From contig NZ_JAHLNO010000018.1 of NCBI RefSeq assembly GCF_018916875.1, positions 118,697 through 182,696 of the forward strand: a stretch of DNA of 64,000 bases, read 5' to 3'. A program made the translations under genes and the position numbers. Positions 1 to 8,910 of the stretch are shown here, in pieces. This DNA comes from Virgibacillus proomii (GTDB lineage Bacteria; Bacillota; Bacilli; Bacillales; Amphibacillaceae). Below the pieces are notes generated by a model, which was given only the letters and a program-made list of their open reading frames with translations, was not told where the DNA came from and did not search any database. Every line of letters starts with the position of its first letter. Position 1 is the stretch's first letter.

Positions 1-46
1 CCATCTCCAATTCCTCCATTCGTTTTTTTTTAGCATACTTTTTATC

Positions 47-247
47 TTATGCGCATAGTAAGTGATAGCCTTTTTCATAAAACGGTTGTATTATATTCTG
101 GTATTCCGCCATTGTCGGCAATATGATAACAGCTTCTTTCACATCAACTAACGTTAATGCAGTTAAAATAATATCTTGGTGAACACGAACATCAATACTT
201 TTCAAACATGGTTTGTCATAATCACAATTTGGTATCGTTTCTAAAAA
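47..247 (-). other. Open minus-strand stretch of about 66 codons, unrecognised gene fragment
   Basis: The minus strand is open from about 247 down to a TAA at 49-47. It has an AGGAGG-like sequence at about 250-255 but no start codon at the right distance. The peptide contains DVRVHQDIILTALTLVDV and PTMAEYQNIIQPFYEKGYH. I do not recognise the family. The absence of a start beside a good ribosome site, and the neighbouring transposase debris, suggest a broken gene. It could also be chance open sequence. Confidence 0.3.
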
Positions 248-261
248 TTACCTCCTGATAA

Positions 262-420
262 ATAATAGAGCCTGGTTTTCCTAGTTTTTTTACCAACTTT
301 CTAATTCTTCCGGTTTATTTTCTATCATTCCTAAAAATCCTAGTTGTTCTCTTCAGCATCTGCAATCACAACAGCAATTTTTTCCTTTGAGACGTCTAAA
401 CCTACATATTTTTCATTCAT
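262..420 (-). pseudogene. IS110-family transposase, N-terminal remnant
   Basis: Reading on the minus strand from ATG 420-418 gives MNEKYVGLDVSKEKIAVVIA, the typical first segment of the DEDD nuclease domain of IS110-type transposases (VGLDVSKE). The frame then breaks. A second frame continues with GFLGMIENKPEELE and a third with VKKLGKPGSIIY, which match the next part of the same family. Two frameshifts in about 50 codons, followed by unrelated sequence, show a dead fragment. It differs from the intact-looking IS110-type start at 63906. Confidence 0.75.
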
Positions 421-547
421 AGTAATGGCTTTTTTCGTAATGTAGCATTGATTTGGGTTCTTACTAGATAGGAATATTGCTCAGTTAACCTGCGAAGTTA
501 CGATCAAGGGGCTTCTTTTCGTTCATGATAACTTTACCAATCCCGAA

Positions 548-579
548 TGGAACTTTGCTCACCCAAAGTGAGAGTTCCA
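548..579. repeat. Hairpin in the leader of the dead IS110 remnant
   Basis: TGGAACT (548-554) and CTCAC (558-562) pair with GTGAG (68-72 of that line, 568-572) and AGTTCCA (573-579), leaving a 3-nt bulge and a 5-nt loop. The hairpin sits in the ~280-bp non-coding stretch 421-702 upstream of the remnant's start codon. It probably belongs to the old element's end or leader. Nothing else in 421-702 looks like a gene. Confidence 0.45.
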
Positions 580-702
580 GGTTTTCTTGGGATCGGTATG
601 TTTGGTTTTTCCCGTAATTCTCTCCCTACAAGATACAAGTACGTTAATTGTTCTTATCCTACCATGAAGACGGATACATTTCAATTTGCTTTTATTTGTT
701 TA

Positions 703-794
703 CACTATAGGAAAGTATAAAATTTTTATGGTTTATAGTATAAGAAAAACTATGGCTTTCGCTAAAGACTTGGCGACAAGCCAAGTTTTTCTAA
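703..794 (+). repeat. ~91-bp element, copy A
   Basis: The copy runs from CACTATAGGAAAG to TTTTTCTAA. It contains the left dyad ACTATA...TATAGT, the pairing TCGCTAA/TTGGCGA (one G-U), and the terminal hairpin ACTTGGC-gacaa-GCCAAGT followed by TTTTTCT. It lies between the IS110 remnant leader and gene-free sequence. The left flank is GTTTA. Confidence 0.85.
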
Positions 795-926
795 TGAGCT
801 AAAGAGGATGTAGCTATTTATAGAGATTAAAGACCTATCAGGGAGGCTTTACCTGAGCTTATTCTACGTATAAATCGGCAATGGTTAGTTTCAATGAAGG
901 AAGGTTAAAAGAAGGAGTGAAAACTT

Positions 927-967
927 CAATGGATATAGCTTTGAGTTTTTAAAAGCTATATCCATTG
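927..967. repeat. Perfect 16-bp stem hairpin in a gene-free region
   Basis: CAATGGATATAGCTTT (927-942) is the exact reverse complement of AAAGCTATATCCATTG (952-967), with a 9-nt T-rich loop. There is no T-run after the stem, so a simple terminator is not obvious. No credible gene is visible in 795-1630. The small open frame at 1145-1351 overlaps a mosaic-repeat module (about 1237-1300) and is not supported. Confidence 0.5.
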
Positions 968-1630
968 TAATTACAGGAACACTTTCAATATACTTGAATA
1001 ACGTTACGAATAATTCTTCATTACCAAGTCAAGCAAATTTGTTTCAGGAAGTAACAAGTAAACAGCATAATGATCGGCCAACTCCACCTTTCTCAATTAG
1101 ATTTATTTCACTGAAGACTAAAAGAGGATTCAATTTCCCATGGCTTGTTTCTGACAACTCTATTTTCTAACTGTTTACACTACTCGAAATCATACCGCTC
1201 ACAAACTTCCATGTACAAGACTATCAACATTACAACAGGACAAGAGGAATTTCGGCAATCATACATCGCGATTTTTTCGAAGGACGTTGTGATCTTAGTC
1301 TCAGGTCTATATCCTCTTTTTGAACACCACTTGAAACATATAAACTATTAAATAAAGAAAGGATTAAAAAATGCCTGCAAAGGGAACGTACATACTATAA
1401 GAACGATTCATATCATGGATGGTATGAGGAAAATCAGCATTTTGAAAAATTGTTCTCAACTACCATTTTAAAAGTGGAGAAAAAAGTATATAATAGAGTT
1501 TGTGTGTTTACAGAAAGAGTTCGATTTACAGATAAGATGTGAAATTTACGGCTAGATATAAAATCATACACTAAGCTGTTTTGGAAGGCTTGTTTTTTGG
1601 CTGAACGAAGAGGAAAATTATTTTTTCTAG

Positions 1631-1721
1631 CACTATAGGAAAGTATAAAATTTTAGGGTTTATAGTATAAGAAAAACTACAGCTTTCGCTAAAGACTTAG
1701 CGACAAGCCAAGTTTTTCTAA
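1631..1721 (+). repeat. ~91-bp element, copy B (covarying pair)
   Basis: This copy carries TCGCTAA...TTAGCGA, a perfect pairing in which both sides differ from the C-containing copies (TCGCC/GGCGA). The same change creates an A-C mismatch in the terminal ACTTaGC/GCcAAGT stem. The right end is again TTTTTCTAA. Confidence 0.85.
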
Positions 1722-1817
1722 CATATAACGTTGTTCTCATATCATCTTATAGAAACATTCTCTTCATTCTCCAGCTTTAATAGATTGCAATAATAGAACT
1801 TATATGCTAAGCTTTTA

Positions 1818-1865
1818 ACACAATATATTGTTGGTGGAACCATACTAACCTACTATATATTGTGT
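1818..1865. promoter_or_regulatory. Two NrdR boxes upstream of nrdE
   Basis: ACACAATATATTGTTG (1818-1833) and CTACTATATATTGTGT (1850-1865) each match 14 of 16 positions of the NrdR-box consensus ACACWATATATWGTGT. They are spaced 32 bp start to start, about three helical turns, which is the usual geometry. NrdR is the ATP/dATP-sensing repressor of ribonucleotide reductase genes, and the downstream operon is exactly that. The leader to nrdE is about 240 nt long. Confidence 0.85.
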
Positions 1866-2106
1866 TTTGAATGTATGAATCAGTATTTACTTATTAGAAA
1901 ATTAAGATTAAGTACTACCATCCCCTAGAAGATGATGGGCGATATGCCTCTACGTTTTTCAGATTCACACCAAACAATATACATACAATATACGATTAAA
2001 CTTGCTACTACTTTGGACTATTATCAACTATTTATAGAATTTCGATTTTGAGGGAAATAAACTCATGTAATCAAAATGTTTTTACCATATAAAGGGAGGA
2101 TTAGGA

Positions 2107-4338
2107 ATGATCACCGATATCGTATCTACAAGGGATAAACTTGTAGAAATCATTGATCAAGCACAACAGGGGCTGTCTATTGAAACAGATGCCTACAAAC
2201 AGAAATCATTTAAAACTATTGAGGAAGATACACCATTTGATAAGGCACTTGACACGCTTGTGCAAAACGCATTGGAAAATATTGATGAATCCGCGCCGGA
2301 TTGGTCATATTTAGCTAGCCGGGTTTATTTACAGCTGCTCTATCATGAGGCACGTCAGAATCGGAAGTATGAAGCAGATAGATATGGTGACTTTTATCAA
2401 TTAATTACGATGCTTACGGAAGACAATATTTATCAAGCTACGATTTTAGAAGAGTATACCAAAGAAGAGATTGACTACTTCGCTAAGCATATCGACCCAT
2501 CAAGAGATTTATTATTTACTTATTTAGGATTGTACACACTGGCGACACGTTATCTTGCAACAGACCATGATAAAAACGTCTATGAATTGCCGCAAGAGCG
2601 CTGGATGATTATTGCGATGACATTAATGCAAGATGAGGATAAAGAAAAGCGAACAGAACATGTTTTAGAAGCTTATTGGGCATTAAGCAATCTATATATG
2701 ACAGTAGCAACACCGACATTAGCCAATGCCGGAAAGACGCACGGGCAATTGTCCAGCTGTTTTATCGATACGGTTGATGATAGCTTGCAATCCATTTACG
2801 ACAGCAATACTGACATTGCTAAGCTCTCTAAAAATGGCGGCGGAATTGGCGTTTACATGGGGAAAATCCGTAGTCGCGGAAGCTCCATTAAAGGTTTTAA
2901 AGGAATGTCAAGCGGTGTTGTTCCGTGGATTAAACAGTTGAATAATACTGCGGTAAGCGTGGATCAATTAGGAACAAGAAAAGGTGCGATTGCTGTTTAT
3001 TTAGATGTTTGGCACCGTGATATTGAGGCATTTCTTGATTTAAAGCTTAACAATGGTGATGAACGAATGCGAGCACATGATATCTTCACCGGCGTGACGC
3101 TTCCGGACTTGTTTATGGAGCAAGTGGAAAAACGTGGTGATTGGTACTTGTTTGATCCGCATGAAGTTCGCCAAGTGATGGGCTATTCGCTAGAGGATTT
3201 TTATGATGAGCAAAAAGGCAGTGGAAGTTTTAGGGAAAAGTATCAAGAGTGTATGAACAATGAGCAGATAACGAAGCGTAAAATCCCGGCAATTGATATT
3301 ATGAAACGAATTATGAAGTCGCAATTAGAATCGGGCACGCCATTTATGTTCTATCGCGATGAAGTGAATCGCCAGAATAGCAATAGTCATGAAGGAATCA
3401 TTTATTGTTCCAATCTATGTACGGAAATTACCCAAAATCAGTCCCCTACGGAGTTTATCGAAGAATTTCTAGAAGGTGAGAATACCATTGTAAAGAAATA
3501 TAAATCCGGGGACTACGTCGTTTGTAACTTAAGTTCCATTAACCTTGGAAAAGCTGTACCAGATCAAGTGTTGGAGCGTCTGATTAAGATTCAAGTACGC
3601 ATGCTGGATAATGTCATTGATATCAATCGTTTACCAATTATGCAGGCGCAATTGACAAATAAAAAGTATCGGGCAATCGGGCTAGGGACATTTGGTTGGC
3701 ATCATTTGCTCGCTCGTAACAATATGAAGTGGGAAACAGAAGAAGCGGTTGCTTATGCAGATGAATTATACGAAAAGATTGCTTTCCTTACGATTAAATC
3801 CAGCATGGAACTAAGTGAAGAGAAAGGAAGCTATCCTGCATTTTCAGGCAGTAAGTGGAGTACCGGAGAATATTTCGAGCTTAAGGGATATACAAAAGAT
3901 GAATGGCTTGCTTTAAAAGACGATGTGAAACAACATGGAATAAGAAACGGATATTTAATGGCTGTTGCACCAAACTCAACAACAGCAATGATCGCAGGTT
4001 CAACTGCTAGTATCGATCCGATCTTTAAGCCGTTTTACTATGAAGAAAAGAAAGATTTTAAAATCCCTGTAACGGCGCCTGATTTAACACATCGCACCTA
4101 TGATGTTTACCGTCGTTCTGCCTATATCGTGGATCAGCGCTGGTCCGTAAAACAGAATGCGGCTAGACAAAGACATATTGACCAGAGTATTTCGTTTAAT
4201 CTATATGTACCAAACACCATTAGAGCTTCCATCTTATTGGATCTTCATTTACAGGCATGGAAAGAAGGATTAAAAACAACGTACTACGTTCGTTCTACTT
4301 CTAATGATGTGGAAGAATGCGAGTGGTGTCAAAGTTGA
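2107..4338 (+). CDS. nrdE: Ribonucleoside-diphosphate reductase class I, alpha (catalytic) subunit
   Basis: The protein reduces ribonucleoside diphosphates to deoxyribonucleotides in the cytoplasm, with NrdF as radical-generating partner. It has 743 residues, close to the family length. Catalytic cysteines are visible: C218 (QLSSCF) and C473 (VVCNLSSINLGK) form the redox pair, and C438 (SNLCTE) is the thiyl-radical residue, followed by the conserved E440. A C-terminal CEWC (738, 741) is the shuttle pair re-reduced by thio/glutaredoxin-like proteins. The start ATG follows AAAGGGAGG. It heads the nrdE-nrdI-nrdF operon, behind paired NrdR boxes. The N-terminal region (YLASRVYLQLLYHEA) looks more like class Ia alphas, so the assignment to Ib rests on the linked nrdI. 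Confidence 0.95.
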   Translation: MITDIVSTRDKLVEIIDQAQQGLSIETDAYKQKSFKTIEEDTPFDKALDTLVQNALENIDESAPDWSYLASRVYLQLLYHEARQNRKYEADRYGDFYQLITMLTEDNIYQATILEEYTKEEIDYFAKHIDPSRDLLFTYLGLYTLATRYLATDHDKNVYELPQERWMIIAMTLMQDEDKEKRTEHVLEAYWALSNLYMTVATPTLANAGKTHGQLSSCFIDTVDDSLQSIYDSNTDIAKLSKNGGGIGVYMGKIRSRGSSIKGFKGMSSGVVPWIKQLNNTAVSVDQLGTRKGAIAVYLDVWHRDIEAFLDLKLNNGDERMRAHDIFTGVTLPDLFMEQVEKRGDWYLFDPHEVRQVMGYSLEDFYDEQKGSGSFREKYQECMNNEQITKRKIPAIDIMKRIMKSQLESGTPFMFYRDEVNRQNSNSHEGIIYCSNLCTEITQNQSPTEFIEEFLEGENTIVKKYKSGDYVVCNLSSINLGKAVPDQVLERLIKIQVRMLDNVIDINRLPIMQAQLTNKKYRAIGLGTFGWHHLLARNNMKWETEEAVAYADELYEKIAFLTIKSSMELSEEKGSYPAFSGSKWSTGEYFELKGYTKDEWLALKDDVKQHGIRNGYLMAVAPNSTTAMIAGSTASIDPIFKPFYYEEKKDFKIPVTAPDLTHRTYDVYRRSAYIVDQRWSVKQNAARQRHIDQSISFNLYVPNTIRASILLDLHLQAWKEGLKTTYYVRSTSNDVEECEWCQS

Positions 4339-4805
4339 AGGCACTCATTGCTTATTTAACCTATAGCGGTAATACACAGGAAGTTGCGAGACTAATCGAT
4401 AATGAATTACAAGCAAAAGGGATAGACACGGTGGTTCACCGAATTGGGATTGATCCACCGGTCAATCCCTCTAGTTATGACGTTATCTTCATTGGTACTT
4501 TCACCTGGGATCGGGGAAGTACTCCTGAAGAAGTAAAAGATTTTATTCTTGAAGTAGGTTATAAGCCAAACAATGTCGCCGTATTTGGTACTGGAGATAC
4601 ACAATTTGGTGGAGATGAGCTATTCTGTAAAGCTGTCGATAAGCTGGTTAAATTTTATGAAAGTCCATGGTCTGGATTAAAGGTTGAACAATCACCAAGA
4701 GGAAAACAGGAACAGAAAGTGAAAGAATGGGTGGAAGGGGTATTATATCATGGCAAAAGTATTGCTGGAAAAAGCGAAGACACTGGAACCATTAAATCCA
4801 AATAA
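4335..4805 (+). CDS. nrdI: Flavodoxin-like NrdI, activator of NrdF
   Basis: NrdI is an FMN protein that supplies the oxidant for assembling the metal-tyrosyl radical cofactor in NrdF. The sequence starts ALIAYLTYSGNTQEVA, a flavodoxin phosphate-binding loop. It continues with IGTFTWDRGSTPEE and FGTGDTQFGGDELFC, the FMN-contact loops. At about 156 residues it is longer and more flavodoxin-like than B. subtilis NrdI. I prefer the TTG at 4335, whose TTGA overlaps the nrdE stop. An in-frame ATG at 4317 would add six residues, and neither has a good ribosome site. The 3' end overlaps nrdF by 56 bp, so the three genes are probably translationally coupled. Confidence 0.85.
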   Translation: MKALIAYLTYSGNTQEVARLIDNELQAKGIDTVVHRIGIDPPVNPSSYDVIFIGTFTWDRGSTPEEVKDFILEVGYKPNNVAVFGTGDTQFGGDELFCKAVDKLVKFYESPWSGLKVEQSPRGKQEQKVKEWVEGVLYHGKSIAGKSEDTGTIKSK

Positions 4806-5793
4806 GTCAACAGGAGTATTCGGTGGTAAATCAAGCGGAATATTGAATTGGAATGATATTGCTTATCCACATTGGTATAAAATGTATAAACGGCTGGTAG
4901 GGAATTATTGGCAAGCAGACGAAGTCAATATGCAAAGTGATATTAAGCAGTTTCCAACACTTACAGAAGAAGAACAAGATGCGTATCTGAAGATAATCGG
5001 CTTATTATCGACATTGGATGCACCACAAACAAGAACAGCGTTATTAATTTCATTATATGCAACAGATCCTTCTGTTCAATCTATTATGGCGGTTATTGCT
5101 CAACAGGAGGCAGTGCATAATGAAAGTTATTCTTACGTACTGTCCTCTGTCGTATCTTTGGATGAACAGAATAAATCATTCCAGTTAGGAAGAACGGATC
5201 CTGTTCTATTGAAGCGTAATAAAAATTTAACCAAGCAATATAATACATTTGTCGAAGAGCCAACAATTGAAAATACTTTGAAAACATTAGTGTACACAGC
5301 CCTACTGGAAGGAATGTTTTTCTATTCTGGTTTTGCGTTTTTCTATAATTTAGCTCGGCATAATAAAATGGTCGGAACCTCAACGATGATTAGCTATATT
5401 AATCGTGATGAGTTGGAACATGGCCGGTTTATTTCCGAGCTGTTCCGGGCTACATTAGCAGAAAATCCGGAATATAATAACGAAACATTTATCCAATGGG
5501 TTTACGATCATTTTAAAGAATCCGTGGAATTAGAAATCGAATGGTCCAATTATGTTCTCGGAAATGTGGAAGGTATTGATTTGGATGAAATGGCAGGATA
5601 TGTTAAGTACCGCGCTAATAAGATGTTGCGCATGATGGGATTGCATGATGTTTATCCGGATTATACGGACAACCCGATGAAATGGATTCGTGCCTATGTA
5701 GATAATTTTGACGGAACGAAAACGGATTTCTTTGAACAGAAATCACGTCAATATACAAAAACAAGTGATTTGAACGGTTTTGACGATCTGTAA
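4750..5793 (+). CDS. nrdF: Ribonucleoside-diphosphate reductase, beta (radical) subunit
   Basis: This 347-residue subunit houses the dinuclear metal centre and tyrosyl radical used by NrdE. Visible ligands are E120 and H123 (QEAVH), E187 (LLEGM), and E221 and H224 (DELEHGRF). The probable radical tyrosine is Y127 (HNESYSY). The first aspartate is less clear: D90 (STLDAP) lies 30 residues before E120, where the family normally has 31. The ATG follows GGAAGGGG and lies inside the end of nrdI. A terminator follows at 5853-5907. Confidence 0.95.
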   Translation: MAKVLLEKAKTLEPLNPNKSTGVFGGKSSGILNWNDIAYPHWYKMYKRLVGNYWQADEVNMQSDIKQFPTLTEEEQDAYLKIIGLLSTLDAPQTRTALLISLYATDPSVQSIMAVIAQQEAVHNESYSYVLSSVVSLDEQNKSFQLGRTDPVLLKRNKNLTKQYNTFVEEPTIENTLKTLVYTALLEGMFFYSGFAFFYNLARHNKMVGTSTMISYINRDELEHGRFISELFRATLAENPEYNNETFIQWVYDHFKESVELEIEWSNYVLGNVEGIDLDEMAGYVKYRANKMLRMMGLHDVYPDYTDNPMKWIRAYVDNFDGTKTDFFEQKSRQYTKTSDLNGFDDL

Positions 5794-5820
5794 GTTTCGA
5801 TGACAATCTTATTGTAAACG

Positions 5821-5907
5821 TACCATTCAATTAGCGAATGGTAATCGAGAAGAAGCAGGTAGTTTATAAGGAGCATAACTAGCTCTCATAAATGCCTGCT
5901 TTTTTTC
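5821..5907 (+). terminator. Hairpin plus intrinsic terminator after nrdF
   Basis: TACCATTC/GAATGGTA (5821-5843) is a perfect 8-bp stem. It is followed by AAGCAGG (5853-5859) pairing with CCTGCTT (5895-5901) and a run of Ts, a credible end for the nrdEIF transcript. Confidence 0.7.
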
Positions 5908-5988
5908 CAGGAATTATGTATACTTGGCATTTTGCTGCCATTGGATATGGAAGGAAAGCATGGCAAGAGGTGTTGCACTTGATTGTTG

Positions 5989-7275
5989 TTAAGTGTTGCC
6001 AAAACTGTATAACGGCTCACCCAAATCAATCATCTTCTCAGATACTGCATCTACTCCGTATCGACATGCTACCTTACCACAAAGTAAATATCGTTCCAAT
6101 TCTTGATGATAAACGTAAACAGGAGTGACTTCTATCTGGTTGGAGAGCTTTTCAAAAGCTATATCCCGTGAAATAATTGGCGGTTTTGCAGCAGAGAAAT
6201 CTTCAAAAATCGTAAGTAAAAAGCGATTATCAACGTAATTAAGTACTTTAATGGTATTGACATCTAAGATAACTTTTAATCGAGGCTGGATAAAACGATT
6301 AGATGACTCAACCAAATTTAATGTTGCAATTAGGAAGTATGGCTCGCGTTTTATCGATGTTATTTTCCATTTACCACTTTCGTCGGGTAATTCCTGCTGT
6401 AAAAGTAACTTAATCTCTTGACTCGCTTTAGATATGATTGGTTTAGAAATCGGTTCTAACTCGCTAATAGCTTCAGCTGTTAAAGCTTCCGTCTCGGTAA
6501 TCTCCATAGTTACGCCAATCGGTGTAAGAGAAATAGGCTGTTCTGTTTCTCCCTGCCAAGTTAGAATCTTATTGAGAGTAGTACAAGGATAATAATCCTC
6601 TACGATTTCGTATGGTAGGACCTCCTGATTCCTGTTCATAATAAAAACTGTTGCTATCCCAAATATCTTCTTCCATGCTTGTAAATCCTCCATAGGAATT
6701 TCTAATAGCTTGCATTGCTGCTTCGCTATTGGTTTATAATTAGCAGGAGTTAGTGAAAAAGGTTCCCATTCAACCTCTTCCTGTTTTGGAAAAACTCCGT
6801 CTATATAAAACGTTGTTAATTGCCCGTTTTGATTAAAGGAAACCTCAATTGTTCCTTCTGGGTAAATCGGGATATTATCAATCGCTGCACGAAAACGCAT
6901 CGTATCAGCAGTTTCATGAATAAGCTGAAATTGTTTGCCAAACTCTAAGCCGGTCAATTCCTCAATCCATTCAATTATCTTCTCACTGTTTTGGTAAAGA
7001 TTGCTTAACTCTTCTCTCTTAGCATAGGAAATATCCTCAACAAAAAGGATGCTTTTTATTTGCTCACTTTCTACTTCAACATCAACAACTGCTGTTCCTG
7101 GGGGATTTAACCCGTCATCGGTTTCTGCTTTTCCATTTGGAAACCATTCCATTGTTACCACGTAGCATATTTTTCCCTCGATATTTTTAGAAAAGCTATG
7201 TCGCTTCAAATAATACGCATCTAGTCCAAGCCAATTTGCTGTATTGTCTATAATTTGTTGGATTCTTTCATGCAT
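5989..7275 (-). CDS. Hypothetical cytosolic protein (428 aa), possibly YcdB/YcdC-like
   Basis: No signal peptide or membrane segment is visible. The protein looks like two similar halves of mixed alpha/beta sequence. The first contains WLGLDAYYLKRHSF and TIEVSFNQNGQLTTFYIDG, and the second contains ISKASQEIKLLLQQ and VILDVNTIKVLNYVDNR. Such lines resemble PepSY/YcdB-type repeats, but I cannot assign a family. The function is unknown. The gene is convergent with nrdF and stands alone. The start ATG at 7275 is preceded by GCGAGGG on the coding strand, and no better upstream start exists. Confidence 0.7.
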   Translation of the reverse strand: MHERIQQIIDNTANWLGLDAYYLKRHSFSKNIEGKICYVVTMEWFPNGKAETDDGLNPPGTAVVDVEVESEQIKSILFVEDISYAKREELSNLYQNSEKIIEWIEELTGLEFGKQFQLIHETADTMRFRAAIDNIPIYPEGTIEVSFNQNGQLTTFYIDGVFPKQEEVEWEPFSLTPANYKPIAKQQCKLLEIPMEDLQAWKKIFGIATVFIMNRNQEVLPYEIVEDYYPCTTLNKILTWQGETEQPISLTPIGVTMEITETEALTAEAISELEPISKPIISKASQEIKLLLQQELPDESGKWKITSIKREPYFLIATLNLVESSNRFIQPRLKVILDVNTIKVLNYVDNRFLLTIFEDFSAAKPPIISRDIAFEKLSNQIEVTPVYVYHQELERYLLCGKVACRYGVDAVSEKMIDLGEPLYSFGNT

Positions 7276-7549
7276 ATAATACCCTCGCTTATCTTAGTTT
7301 TCTTAAAGTATACCATTTTTTCCTTAACTTACAGAACGATTTTTCCAGCGTAAATCAAGATGATGGAGAAATAAATACTATAACGTCCGAAACAGCATGA
7401 TTAAAGCTTTGCTTTATCCGAAAACAAATTTATCGTTAACGATTATTGGATGGGGGGAGTATCAAATGTTAGTTCAGGAGCTAAGACAACGAGTTAATTT
7501 TTAATATCCAAAGTTTAACTAATTCCAGTTAAGTAAGTTTAAAAAACAC

Positions 7550-7580
7550 TTTACATTAACGTTACGTTAATGTGTACAGT
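7550..7580 (+). promoter_or_regulatory. MerR-type promoter with 19-bp spacer and dyad operator
   Basis: A -35 TTTACA (7550-7555) and -10 TACAGT (7575-7580) are separated by exactly 19 bp, the overlong spacing typical of MerR-activated promoters. Between them lies a perfect dyad ACATTAACG-tta-CGTTAATGT (7553-7573). The adjacent gene is a MerR-family regulator, so autoregulation is likely. The promoter also shows that translation cannot start at the upstream GTG at 7572. Confidence 0.75.
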
Positions 7581-7604
7581 GAGGATAAAGGAGGTATGAA
7601 AGTC

Positions 7605-8651
7605 ATGCTTATTAAAGAAGTTGCTAAACGATTAAATACAACAACAAGAACGATTCGTTTCTACGAAGAAAAAGGATTAATACAACCAACGAAGCGGGAA
7701 AATGACTATCGGACATTTACCGATGAAGAGGTAATGCGATTAAGTACCATATTAGCTTTACGAGAATTAGGTTTAGAAATTAAAGCAATTAAGCAGCTGA
7801 TTGATGGTGATGCGTATAGTATGTATGATTATTTAAATATTCAGCGCGAGCGTATGTTTGAGAGATGGCTGGAAATGAAGGATATGATTCTCACCATTGA
7901 TCGTATCCTGGAACAGCATACAGATGATGGTATATCAGTGGAAGACGTAGTTGCTTTATCGAAGCATTTAAAAAACTTAAAAACAATGCGAAAATCTTGG
8001 AGTGATCGCTGGAATTTTGATAAACAAGCAGCTGAATATGATAAAAGTCTTAAATTGACTGGGTATCGCTTTAATGTACATCAGGATTATGAGGTCGCTT
8101 TAGAAAAAGTTATCAGCACTATACAATTAAAGGCTGGTGATACATGTTTAGATATAGGAATAGGTACGGGAAATTTAAGCTCAAGATTGCTTCCAAAAGG
8201 AATTAAGGTAATTGGAGTTGACCAATCCGAAAAGATGCTTGAGGAATGTAAACGAAAGCATCCGGAAATTGATATACGTAAAGGCCATTTTCTGGCTTTG
8301 CCGATTTTGGATCAGCAGGTGAACGCTATTGTATCCAGTTACGCTCTACATCACATCAATGACGAACAAAAGTTACTGGCCTTAGAAGAAATGGATCGAG
8401 TGCTCTATTCGAACGGGGAAATCTGTATTGCTGATCTAATGTTTCATAATGAGACACATCGTCAAGAAGTAATTTGTCGTTATAGAAAGGCAGGAAATAT
8501 AGAAGCTGTTGAGGCAATTGAAGATGAATTTTATGCAGATCGTTCGCTGTTGGTGAACTGGTTTCATTCGCATCATTATGAAGTGACGACGTATTCTTTT
8601 CATCCTTTTTTAAGTATGATTTATGCAAAAAAAGGTAATGATATCCTATGA
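7605..8651 (+). CDS. MerR-family regulator fused to a SAM-dependent methyltransferase
   Basis: Residues 1-70 are a MerR winged-helix DNA-binding domain (LIKEVAKRLNTTTRTIRFYE, then EEKGLIQPTKR). A short coiled linker follows. From about residue 125 to the end there is a class I methyltransferase, with motif I CLDIGIGTGNLSS near residue 182, then VIGVDQSEKMLEECK and SSYALHHINDEQ. I chose ATG 7605 because AAAGGAGG lies 10 nt upstream and the promoter overlaps any earlier start. The methyl acceptor is unknown. Fusion suggests that ligand binding or methylation by the enzyme domain tunes the DNA-binding part. The MerR-type promoter implies autoregulation. Confidence 0.85.
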   Translation: MLIKEVAKRLNTTTRTIRFYEEKGLIQPTKRENDYRTFTDEEVMRLSTILALRELGLEIKAIKQLIDGDAYSMYDYLNIQRERMFERWLEMKDMILTIDRILEQHTDDGISVEDVVALSKHLKNLKTMRKSWSDRWNFDKQAAEYDKSLKLTGYRFNVHQDYEVALEKVISTIQLKAGDTCLDIGIGTGNLSSRLLPKGIKVIGVDQSEKMLEECKRKHPEIDIRKGHFLALPILDQQVNAIVSSYALHHINDEQKLLALEEMDRVLYSNGEICIADLMFHNETHRQEVICRYRKAGNIEAVEAIEDEFYADRSLLVNWFHSHHYEVTTYSFHPFLSMIYAKKGNDIL

Positions 8652-8862
8652 ATTTTCGTGTATGCTCGTTTGAAGTCTTTGAACAATATTAAAAGTTTCA
8701 CTGCGTTATTTAATTTTCAGTGCAAAATATTATCCGTTCGAATGTACGATGAAACTAGATGTGTCATGGTTATCGGACTTTTCATACATCCTCTTTATAG
8801 GAAATTAGAAAAAGTATCGGGTGCAATTAGTTATGCATATAAAAGTTACCCTCTTTATCTTA

Positions 8863-8897
8863 AAACAAGCTGTCTTAATAAAAAAGGCAGCTTGTTT
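8863..8897 (+). terminator. Terminator-like hairpin downstream of the MerR fusion
   Basis: AAACAAGCTG..CTT pairs with AAG.CAGCTTGTTT around an A-rich loop and is followed by AATTATT. The open frame at 8658-8957 runs through this hairpin and into repeat sequence, so it is not a gene. Confidence 0.55.
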
Positions 8898-8910
8898 AAT
8901 TATTACCATG

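Noticed and set aside
1145..1351. 68-aa protein near the left edge
   Set aside because: It has a TTG start without ribosome site and overlaps a degenerate 60-bp repeat unit.
4750..5793. Metal-free class Ie NrdF
   Set aside because: Glutamate and histidine ligands are all present (E120, H123, E187, E221, H224); only the spacing to the first aspartate is off by one, which an alignment gap can explain.
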